Below, piece after piece: positions 7,987 through 14,592 of a stretch of DNA of 64,000 nt. Each line of letters begins with the position of its first letter. Position 1 is the stretch's first letter. The notes below the pieces were generated by a model. That model was not told the DNA's origin and searched no databases. It worked only from the letters and a program-made list of their open reading frames with translations. The DNA is from UBA6522 sp965221035 (GTDB lineage Bacteria; Pseudomonadota; Gammaproteobacteria; Steroidobacterales; Rariloculaceae). The stretch is taken from assembly GCA_965221035.1 (NCBI GenBank), contig OZ244860.1, positions 434,001 through 498,000 on the forward strand, written 5' to 3'. A program made the position numbers and the translations under genes.

Positions 7987-9036
7987 GTGCGCACGCCACT
8001 GTTTGTGTATCCGTCACTGACTGTCGCCTTGCGTGGTGCGACCGCACTGGTTATGCCGATGCTGTGCGCCGTCGCCTTCGCGCAAGCCCCGGGTTTCGCC
8101 GGCAAGTGGACTCTGGCCCTGGACTCCGGCAGTACCATCGACTACGGAATCCTCGAAATCATGGACACCAACGGGGAACTGGAAGTCTTCATCGACGGCG
8201 GTTCCGTAAACCTTCTGAACCGCGAAGGACAGTCCATCACCTTCGATCTCGATTGGACAGACTCGTTCGACCTGCTGCGAGTGACCGAACTCACGGGCGA
8301 CCTGGAGGACGGTCGGATGGCCGGGACCATGGCCGAAGGTGGGGAAGTTTCCGGGATGTGGTCGGCAGTCCCTTGGGCCGAGCACCCGGACACGGGTGCC
8401 GATCCGGATCCGTTTGAATTGTCCGGGATGTGGAGGAGTGTTTCGAGAGGCACGCACAAGGATGCGTTCGAGCTGACGCCAGCCGGCAGGGCCATCAACG
8501 ATGCCTACGACCGGACCCTGGACGATCCGCATCTGCGCTGCGTATCCGGAGGTGTTGTCCGAATGGAAGATGCGCCCCTCAACTACGAAATCATTGATCG
8601 GGGCGATCATTTCCTGATCCTCTACCAGTATTTCGAGGAATCCCGCCGCATCTGGATGGATGGCCGAGGGTTTCCCGAAGGCATCGAAGAAGCCTACCTG
8701 CCCATGGGTTACTCCATTGGCCATTGGGAGGGATCCATGCTCGTGGTCGAAACGCGCGGGATGAAGCCCACCGTCTGGGACGCGGCGGGCATGCCGGTCT
8801 CGGCTTCCGCCGTCATCATCGAGCGCAAGTACCTGGACGGATCTGGTCGGCTGCATACGGACTATGAGCTGAACGATCCGGCCAACTACGAGCGGCCGGT
8901 GTATCGCAATGCGTACCGAGAGCGAAGTTCCGAGACCGAGCTTGGAAGTTATGCTTGCGATCCGCACGCGTTCTATCGGAGTCTGGATCTTGAAGGAAAA
9001 CTCGACGCTTACTGGCAATCACGCAGCCGGTTCTGA
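7987..9036 (+). CDS. Exported protein with DUF6152-associated C-module
   Basis: This protein of about 349 residues has a signal peptide (LVMPMLCAVAFAQ) and no His-His N-module. Residues about 30-130 form a separate beta-rich domain (GFAGKWTLAL, with several Gly-Asp turns). The remainder matches the C-module of the DUF6152 proteins: RIWMDGRGFPE, MGYSIGHWEGSMLVVET, and a closing YACDPHAFYR like the ACDPNAHYR of the 1521 protein. I place the start at the GTG at 7987, which has GCGAGG 6 nt upstream. A GTG at 7960 would overlap the previous gene and lacks a ribosome site. It is co-oriented and closely spaced with the N-module gene at 7581. The function is unknown. Confidence 0.78.
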   Translation: MRTPLFVYPSLTVALRGATALVMPMLCAVAFAQAPGFAGKWTLALDSGSTIDYGILEIMDTNGELEVFIDGGSVNLLNREGQSITFDLDWTDSFDLLRVTELTGDLEDGRMAGTMAEGGEVSGMWSAVPWAEHPDTGADPDPFELSGMWRSVSRGTHKDAFELTPAGRAINDAYDRTLDDPHLRCVSGGVVRMEDAPLNYEIIDRGDHFLILYQYFEESRRIWMDGRGFPEGIEEAYLPMGYSIGHWEGSMLVVETRGMKPTVWDAAGMPVSASAVIIERKYLDGSGRLHTDYELNDPANYERPVYRNAYRERSSETELGSYACDPHAFYRSLDLEGKLDAYWQSRSRF

Positions 9037-9098
9037 ACTACAATCTAGACTTGAAGTGAGGGCGATCTAGAATCAGGTGCAAGCACGCTTGGCAGTAA
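9037..9098. other. Short intergenic stretch at island edge
   Basis: This 62-base gap separates the DUF6152 cluster from the AT-richer island. It contains CTAGA/TCTAG half-sites about 25 bases apart, but no clear terminator, tRNA end or att-like repeat. I found no match to the sequence on the far side of the island at about 14250-14590. Confidence 0.3.
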
Positions 9099-9748
9099 TT
9101 AACGTTTAGTGTTTCTTGTTTCTGGTGGGGAGGCATGACTAAGAAGCGCATTCGCATCGTTAAGAAACCGCCGGATATCGAGCGAAACCGCTCTCAGTAG
9201 CGTATCCGGAAATGAAGGGTATTCGTCTGCGTGGGCCGCTGCCGTCACGAACTGGCAGGCACTCCGGATGGATACGAGCAACTGGAAGCACCACAGGGTT
9301 CCTAAATCGTCGATCTGGTTTGAAGGTCGGTTGAGTACAGCAAGTAGTGATTGCCGATGGTTGTTGAGTAGAATTTTATCCACGCAGATCGCGTTAGCAA
9401 GGGCCTTTGCCCTCTTGGCCATCTTGTCAGGTGGAGTCGCGTTTGCCATGAACCATAATCGTTCGATAATGGTTTTGTTTCTTTTCGTGCTGGGTCTGAA
9501 ATTTGCCGAATTCTTGATTGTATTCAGGGTTGCGCGAGCTTCGTCTATTGCGGCTAGGGCACTCTGTCCAGACTCTCGGCGTAGACTATCCCACAAGGCC
9601 TGACTGTAGCGATGGTCTGCATTGAGGCACTGTCGCAGGCGCTCTTCCAGTGCATTGTCGAACTCGTGCAGAAGCCGTTGCAAATCTGCCACCATTACAG
9701 TCCTGTCAGCCATCGATACATTGATATCCCATGTAAGGTCGGAACCTG

Positions 9749-9754
9749 TCAACG
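9749..9754. repeat. Direct repeat TCAACG flanking the IS, left copy
   Basis: TCAACG occurs here and again at 11318-11323, bracketing the IS3-family element. It is probably the target-site duplication, or contains it (3 to 6 bases, since its inner bases overlap the element end). The best evidence is functional: keeping one copy restores an uninterrupted reading frame across the site. Confidence 0.6.
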
Positions 9755-9758
9755 CCAT

Positions 9759-9768
9759 TGAGACACCG
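9759..9768 (+). repeat. IS terminal inverted repeat, left
   Basis: The sequence TGAGACACCG matches the inward-reading right end (TGAGACATCG on the minus strand from 11320) at nine of ten positions. It begins with TG, as is usual for IS3-family ends. Confidence 0.6.
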
Positions 9769-9772
9769 TTGT

Positions 9773-10780
9773 TCATGATTTAGTGAGCATCGGGGGAGCT
9801 TCTTTCTCGTTCGGCGGGTTGATCCAGACCTTTCGTGGGAGTGTCTGGGGTTTCGGAGGGCCATGGACGAACCGTTCTGGATGTCGGGACCAGGCGTTGT
9901 GCAGGGTCCGATGGCGCTGTTCGAGGATGCGTTCGGCGCGGCCGTGGTGGACGTCGCTTGGGGTGAGCATGGCGATCCCGGCGTGGCGGTGCTCGTGGTT
10001 GTACCAGGGGAAGAACGTTTGGCAGAACGTGATCGCGGCCTGGAGGTCATCGAAGCGGCCCGGGAAGCCGGGATGGTACTTGAGGGTTTTGAACTGGGCT
10101 TCGGAGAAGGGGTTGTCGTCGCTGACCTGGGGCCGTGCGAGGGAGCGGGTGACGCCGAGGTCGGCGAGCAGTTGCGCGGTGCATTTCGCGGTCATGGGCG
10201 CGCCGCGGTCGGAGTGCAGGGTGAGCAGCTGGGGTTGGATGTCCTGTTTGAGGCAGCTTTCCTCGATGAGCCGGGCGGCGAGCGCGGCGGTTTCCCGTTC
10301 GGCGACCATCCAGCCGACGACGTATCGGCTGAAGATGTCGAGCAGGACGTAGAGGTAGAAGCCGGTCCAGCGCCGTGGTCCGAGCAGTCGGGTGATGTCC
10401 CACGACCAGACCTGGTTCGGGGCGGTGGCGAGCAGTTCGGGCTTGGCGTAGTGCGGATGGCTGAGCTGTTCGCGTCGTTCTCGAAGCGGCTGTTCGGCGG
10501 CCAGGAGGCGGTACATGGTGCGTTCCGAACACAGATACCGGCCTTCGTCGAGCAGCGTGGCGACGACCTCGCCCGGTGAGCGGTCGACGAAACGCGGTGA
10601 GGCGAGCACATCGAGGACGCGTTCGCGTTCGGTGTGGTCCAGGGCCCGGGCAGGCGTGTGGCGGGGCTGCGGGGTCCCGGAAGCGCGCCCTCGGCGACGG
10701 TAGAAGGTGGCTCGGGCCAGGCCCAGCGCCCGGCACGCCGGCGCCACGCCGACCCGTGCGGCCAGATCGGCGGCGGCCAT
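9773..10780 (-). CDS. IS3-family transposase OrfB (DDE integrase domain)
   Basis: This 335-residue protein is the catalytic subunit of the insertion sequence. An N-terminal helix-turn-helix-like region (ACRALGLARATFYRRR) is followed by the HTH_21-like ERVLDVL segment. The rve integrase core has the catalytic acidic residues visible at WSWDIT, LHSDRG and NPFSEAQFKTLKY (the Glu of the DDE triad). A C-terminal region with TPSDVHHGRA follows. Its ATG overlaps the stop of OrfA by one base (TGATG), which suggests termination-reinitiation; I see no A-rich slippery site for a programmed frameshift. No truncation is apparent, so the transposase looks functional. Confidence 0.93.
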   Translation of the reverse strand: MAAADLAARVGVAPACRALGLARATFYRRRGRASGTPQPRHTPARALDHTERERVLDVLASPRFVDRSPGEVVATLLDEGRYLCSERTMYRLLAAEQPLRERREQLSHPHYAKPELLATAPNQVWSWDITRLLGPRRWTGFYLYVLLDIFSRYVVGWMVAERETAALAARLIEESCLKQDIQPQLLTLHSDRGAPMTAKCTAQLLADLGVTRSLARPQVSDDNPFSEAQFKTLKYHPGFPGRFDDLQAAITFCQTFFPWYNHEHRHAGIAMLTPSDVHHGRAERILEQRHRTLHNAWSRHPERFVHGPPKPQTLPRKVWINPPNEKEAPPMLTKS

Positions 10781-11268
10781 CAGCAGTCCTTCCCGTCGTC
10801 GAGGTTCAATCCCAGCAGCCCGGCAACTTTTCCCTGCACATCGATGATCGTGTGCGCGGCGGCCAGTTCCTTCTCAAGCCGAGCCACCTTCGCTTCGAGT
10901 CGGCGCACCGTGGGACTCAGGGGATTGGACTTGGCGGGCTTGGCGCCGCGTTTCTTCGGCGCCAGCGCCTTCAGTGAGCCGTCGCGGCGCGCCTTGCGCC
11001 ATACGGACAAATGCGAGCTGTACAACCCTTCGCGGCGCAGCAGGCGACCGATCTCGCCGGGTTGCGTGCACCGGTCGGCCTCCTCGATGATCCGCAAGCG
11101 GTACTCCGCGCTGAAGCGCCGCCGCGTTGGCTTGGCCACGACCTCCGGGTCGGGGACCCGCTCCTTCGGGCCGCCGCTGGCTCCGGGGGCCTCGTCGCTA
11201 CGCTCCTCCGCCCCCGGAGCCAGCGCATCGACACCCCTCAACGTCATCGAATCACCACCGCCTCTCAT
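10780..11268 (-). CDS. IS3-family transposase OrfA (helix-turn-helix)
   Basis: This 162-residue protein is the DNA-binding OrfA of the insertion sequence. The start at 11268 is supported by a strong GGAGGAGGT ribosome site just upstream. Residues about 50-100 form a helix-turn-helix (RRFSAEYRLRIIEEADRC, GEIGRLLRREGLYSSHLS, WRKARRDGSL). The region after about 115 is a leucine-zipper-like coiled coil (RRLEAKVARLEKELA), which in the IS3 family mediates OrfA/OrfB multimerisation. The first 45 residues are low-complexity and rich in Ala, Gly, Glu and Pro, which is unusual but harmless. The gene overlaps orfB by one base. Confidence 0.92.
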   Translation of the reverse strand: MRGGGDSMTLRGVDALAPGAEERSDEAPGASGGPKERVPDPEVVAKPTRRRFSAEYRLRIIEEADRCTQPGEIGRLLRREGLYSSHLSVWRKARRDGSLKALAPKKRGAKPAKSNPLSPTVRRLEAKVARLEKELAAAHTIIDVQGKVAGLLGLNLDDGKDC

Positions 11269-11310
11269 CGTCCGTCACCTCCTCCGCCCTACACTAATTC
11301 CAAGGGTAGC

Positions 11311-11320
11311 CGATGTCTCA
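11311..11320 (-). repeat. IS terminal inverted repeat, right
   Basis: Read on the minus strand inward from 11320 this is TGAGACATCG, which pairs with the left end at 9759-9768 with one mismatch. It lies about 45 bases upstream of the orfA start. Confidence 0.6.
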
Positions 11321-11323
11321 ACG
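11318..11323. repeat. Direct repeat TCAACG flanking the IS, right copy
   Basis: This is the second copy of the hexamer found at 9749-9754. Its first three bases overlap the terminal repeat of the element, so the true duplication may be only ACG or AACG. Confidence 0.55.
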
Positions 11324-11781
11324 ATGTTGGCAGAGAGGGGTCTTCGATTCGGGCGGTGACGGTGTGCCCAGGAGTGATTGGGTACCACTCAGGCAGTACG
11401 ATGGGAGATGAAGTGCTCACCAAGCGGAGTTCGGTCCTGCTCAAGATTACGATTACTGCGGCATTGGGTGGCCTGATGGCTCTAGCTAGTCTCACAATTT
11501 CGTCTTGCGTTTCTTCTAGAATAGCTGCAACGTCATTCATAAGTGCATTCGAATCGCGAAACCTACCGTACGAACGCAAAATCGTTGGCACAAGAGGGAA
11601 CGAGCCGCGCAGACTTCTGAGTGACTCGGCGAAGGCATCGCGATCACCGCTCAGAGTTACCCAATATACGAGCAATCCTTCCTCGACTAGGTGGCGATTG
11701 CTATGACGCCGGATCTCATTGATCAATTGTTCGGGATTCACGAGGAATTACTCACTGAGCATGAATTCTTCATTATCATAT

Positions 11782-14247
11782 TTAGCCAACTTTTGGCTGG
11801 ACTGCTGATGCGATGCGTCCAAGGGTTCGAACCTTGACTCTGACCTCGTGATCGTTGAAAGCAAGAAAGTTGCTATGGGCTGCGGTTTGGAGAATTTCGG
11901 AACTATCCACCGGGTTCTTTCCGACTGGAATCGGCACACGCTCCACGATGTCCTTGAAGTCCTTCCGGGCAACGGATTGGTTCTCTGAGTTCTCTTGTGC
12001 CAGAAGCCGCACGACCCAATACACGGAATACAGCCATGGATTGTCGTGGTGGCCTTGTGCTGAGAGTGCTGAAGACGCGGCTTCGCGAAAGAATTCGTAT
12101 TCCTTGCTCAGTAGCATTCTGTCCGGGCATAGCCGGTTTTCCAAAAATTCGAGAAAGTCGTTTTCGCGCACTTGCAGTCCATGCTGCGGACGTTGCAGTT
12201 CAATCAGCCAGTCTACAAACTCGACCAGCACACTTGCGGTCAGAAACGGGTGCCCCGCCGTCTCTTCGAATAGCTGGTCAAGAAATCCTGCGGCACATTC
12301 GATTCGGTCGGTCAGTATCTTGTTCACAAGTTCCTTGAATTCGCCTGTGGCTGCGCCGGCAACATGTTCGAACAACGGAAACGAATCTTGGGTGACATAT
12401 GGAGCAAGCTGGTTCTGATCCATCAGAATGAAGTGCGCATTAGGTTGCTGGCCAAGGAATACCAATAGATTCTCTCTGGAGAACTCAACCAGTTGATCGA
12501 GAATGGGTTGAACAGTTCGGTATCGGGCTCCATCGTTTCCAAGCACGGCGTTCTTAAGTAGCCCGAATAACGTTTCGTACTCATCAATAATCAACACGCC
12601 CCGCCGGTCGCTGATGTCGATTTGAGCACAGGCGGCGACCAATTCGTTGACGAACGTATTGGATATCATTCGATCCAGCTCGATGGCGTCGCGCACGCCT
12701 TGGTAGAACGCGTTGGCGTCTTGGGCGGATGGGTTGTTTGTTGAAACGCCACAGGTCTGCGGAATAGTTTTTGATTCTCCGCTGGTGGTCTCCATATTCA
12801 GGCATGCCATGGTTTTTCCACTCCGACGCACGCTACACCAGAGGCGCACACCATTGCGCCGCTCGAATGTGCGCAGTAGATCACGGACGCTGGACCGCTG
12901 CACGCGGTAATGAGAGGCTTGCTCGGGATGATGCAGCGGAAACTCCCGCGCGAAATTGTAGGTAATGGGCGAATTGCTCTTTAGCTTGCTGCGAAGCTCA
13001 TACAATGAGTTGTCCAACACTTTGTAGGCTTGAACGGTGGTCCGAGTTAACACTCGCGGAGCGCTCTCTGCTCTCTCCGCCGCTACCTCCGCACGCACCA
13101 CAATTGACTTGAGGTGTACCCGCTCAGCGACAATTTTGTTCACGTCAGGCTTCAATGGTGCGATGACGAGCACGGCATTCCGACTTAGGGATTCTTCTAG
13201 ATCCTCGATGCTAACAAACGCCTCGTCCAGAAACGCGCACAGTTGAAGCAGACGCTGAACGGCTGCACTTCGAGGTGGGCGAAAGCTGATGTCCAAACGC
13301 CTTTGGTTCCAAGCAAAATGGCCAACACTTGGTAGAGGCCAATAATCTCCAGCGGTATCGTGGCGGCGAAAGAATTTCTGCAAGGTCTCCAACAGCGGAA
13401 GAACTGTCGCGCAAAGGGATTCTTGGAGAATGTCGGAGTCGATACATTCAGCCACTCGCCTCGCGTCGCCCGGGGTGAGAAACGCCAAGTAATGTATCCA
13501 TTGCCGCTGGAATTTCGGTAGGATCGCCGCTCCAGATTGCCGACCGAAACGGACTTTGGAGTACCCGGCGAGGACTCCACTTGTCGCCGCTGAGAATAGA
13601 GTTCGTAGCCCTGCGGTGGAATGGAGGCTAGACACGAGTGAGGTGCGCTGTGAATAAAACTCAAGCAGCAGCGCGAGGAATTGTGTCAATCCGGCAAGAG
13701 ACTTACTAATGGCGTGATCTTGTCCTTGAGTGCCACAGGCGTATTCGTAGCCTTTCGAAAACACCGAAAGCGTGTGTTCGGAGAGCAATGCTGAAATATC
13801 CGAAGCGCTTTCCTCTGGCGCAAGGTTTGCCGTGGCGAGCAACTGGTCAAAGCGTTCATCGAAGCAGTCTCTGTAGAAGGTGGACCATTGAAAAATATGG
13901 TGTTGTTGAAGAACATCCAGGTCGGAACGAAACGCGTCAAGAAAACGTGTGCTGATCGCCATATCCGATTGGGCCACCACAAGATCGGCATCGGCGACCT
14001 TGTTTGGCGAGTTCGTGAGCGATTCGCCGCCCGATTTAGCTTCAATCCCATCCTCGAGGCATCGTTCAAGTTCCCTGCGTCGCTTCCTTTGGAACGTCCT
14101 GATGATGCGATCAAGGTCGGGGCGCCATTCGTAAAGCGCATCAGCTCCCATCTGATTCATCAACTCCAGGAGTTGGCGCTGCGGCTCAGCGCGCTCACCC
14201 TTGGACATGAGGGCTTGGATATCCCTTAAGAGTTCTTCAACTTGCAT
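11782..14247 (-). CDS. Uncharacterised large P-loop NTPase (STAND/AAA-like), possible defence protein
   Basis: This 821-residue protein starts at an ATG preceded by AGGGGGC. Residues 1-450 are mostly helical and unfamiliar. An NTPase module follows: Walker A CSVRRSGKT (471-479), Walker B VLIIDEYETLF (551-561), and a GHPF motif (665-668) in the ETAGHPFL context typical of the archaeal-ATPase/STAND clade. The C-terminus (700-821) is again helical. There is no transmembrane segment or recognised nuclease motif. The protein is followed 41 nt later by the gene that the insertion sequence has split, and the two form a probable operon in an AT-richer island. A large NTPase with a small partner of unknown fold is a common layout for anti-phage systems, so a conflict role is a reasonable guess but not shown. 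Confidence 0.75.
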   Translation of the reverse strand: MQVEELLRDIQALMSKGERAEPQRQLLELMNQMGADALYEWRPDLDRIIRTFQRKRRRELERCLEDGIEAKSGGESLTNSPNKVADADLVVAQSDMAISTRFLDAFRSDLDVLQQHHIFQWSTFYRDCFDERFDQLLATANLAPEESASDISALLSEHTLSVFSKGYEYACGTQGQDHAISKSLAGLTQFLALLLEFYSQRTSLVSSLHSTAGLRTLFSAATSGVLAGYSKVRFGRQSGAAILPKFQRQWIHYLAFLTPGDARRVAECIDSDILQESLCATVLPLLETLQKFFRRHDTAGDYWPLPSVGHFAWNQRRLDISFRPPRSAAVQRLLQLCAFLDEAFVSIEDLEESLSRNAVLVIAPLKPDVNKIVAERVHLKSIVVRAEVAAERAESAPRVLTRTTVQAYKVLDNSLYELRSKLKSNSPITYNFAREFPLHHPEQASHYRVQRSSVRDLLRTFERRNGVRLWCSVRRSGKTMACLNMETTSGESKTIPQTCGVSTNNPSAQDANAFYQGVRDAIELDRMISNTFVNELVAACAQIDISDRRGVLIIDEYETLFGLLKNAVLGNDGARYRTVQPILDQLVEFSRENLLVFLGQQPNAHFILMDQNQLAPYVTQDSFPLFEHVAGAATGEFKELVNKILTDRIECAAGFLDQLFEETAGHPFLTASVLVEFVDWLIELQRPQHGLQVRENDFLEFLENRLCPDRMLLSKEYEFFREAASSALSAQGHHDNPWLYSVYWVVRLLAQENSENQSVARKDFKDIVERVPIPVGKNPVDSSEILQTAAHSNFLAFNDHEVRVKVRTLGRIASAVQPKVG

Positions 14248-14592
14248 TTGCGCCCCCTGTGCGCAGATTCTGCGTCAAGACAACTCGCGTCCGAAAGCAT
14301 AACCCATGGACACCGTTGCCGCCGTTCTATTATTCGACGAATTATAGGCACGCGCCAATTGCATTTCTGACCAATCTCGTACGAAATTGACTTGCCATGG
14401 TCTCGTGTAGAATGATGTCGACATCAATGGACGGTCCTCATTCGACAACACTGCGGAAAGGAATTGATATTCGGTACTTACGTCACGGGAGACCAAATAT
14501 TCACGCGAACGCGAGGTCTCATTCTTTTCGCTTTGGTCCTATGGGCATCATTGTTGGCGGCTGCACATCACGAATTTTTAAGTAGACGAATA
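14248..14592. other. AT-rich intergenic region at right edge of the island
   Basis: This 345-base stretch separates the NTPase gene from the quinoprotein gene and should hold the promoters of both divergent units. I see no convincing gene. A minus-strand frame of 73 codons at 14275-14496 has no recognisable domain or ribosome site. On the plus strand, in frame with the quinoprotein, a segment at about 14519-14580 reads like a signal peptide followed by AAAHHEF, reminiscent of the DUF6152 start. I found no direct repeat shared with the left edge of the island. Confidence 0.4.

Larger units (their letters stand above)
9099..9776 (-). pseudogene. 3' part of an IS-interrupted gene of unknown function
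   Basis: This minus-strand frame encodes a 216-residue helical, Arg/Leu-rich C-terminal segment of an unknown protein (RLLHEFDNALEERLRQ near the start, PPETRNTKR at the end). Its first residues up to about 9758 lie in insertion-sequence DNA, so the apparent ATG at 9776 is not native. The coding frame joins exactly to the frame ending in the 11289-11741 piece when the DNA between the two copies of TCAACG (9749-9754 and 11318-11323) is removed. The join reads PTSL followed by TGSDLTW. The restored protein would be 357 residues. I recognise no domain. It was probably the second gene of an operon with the NTPase at 11782-14247. Confidence 0.7.
9755..11320 (-). mobile_element. IS3-family insertion sequence
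   Basis: This is a complete-looking two-gene insertion sequence of about 1.56 kb, much more G+C-rich than the host gene it interrupts. Its ends carry the short inverted repeat TGAGACA[C/T]CG, starting at 9759 on the plus strand and at 11320 on the minus strand. At the left the repeat is separated from the flanking direct repeat by 4 bases (CCAT). IS3 elements move through a circular intermediate with a few bases between the joined ends, and such bases could explain this offset; that is speculation. The element encodes OrfA and OrfB on the minus strand, both intact, so it may still be active. The exact boundaries are uncertain by up to 4 bases at the left and 3 at the right. Confidence 0.85.
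11289..11741 (-). pseudogene. 5' part of the IS-interrupted gene of unknown function
   Basis: This minus-strand frame starts at a GTG at 11741 and encodes about 141 native residues (beginning MNPEQLINEI) before running into the insertion sequence, where it ends after nine foreign residues. The segment is an alpha/beta mix with a clear hydrophobic strand (AAVIVILS). A Pro-rich WYPITPG segment lies just before the break. It begins 41 nt after the NTPase gene stop, on the same strand, so it was probably the second gene of that operon. The 3' part lies at 9099-9754. I recognise no family. The region is visibly AT-richer than the flanking chromosome. Confidence 0.7.

Noticed and set aside
9783..10579. 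Plus-strand frames across the transposase gene
   Set aside because: The minus-strand OrfB has a complete DDE core; these frames are its complement.
9037..14592. Integrative island with attachment repeats
   Set aside because: The region is AT-rich and contains an IS, but there is no integrase, no tRNA end and no matching direct repeat at its edges.
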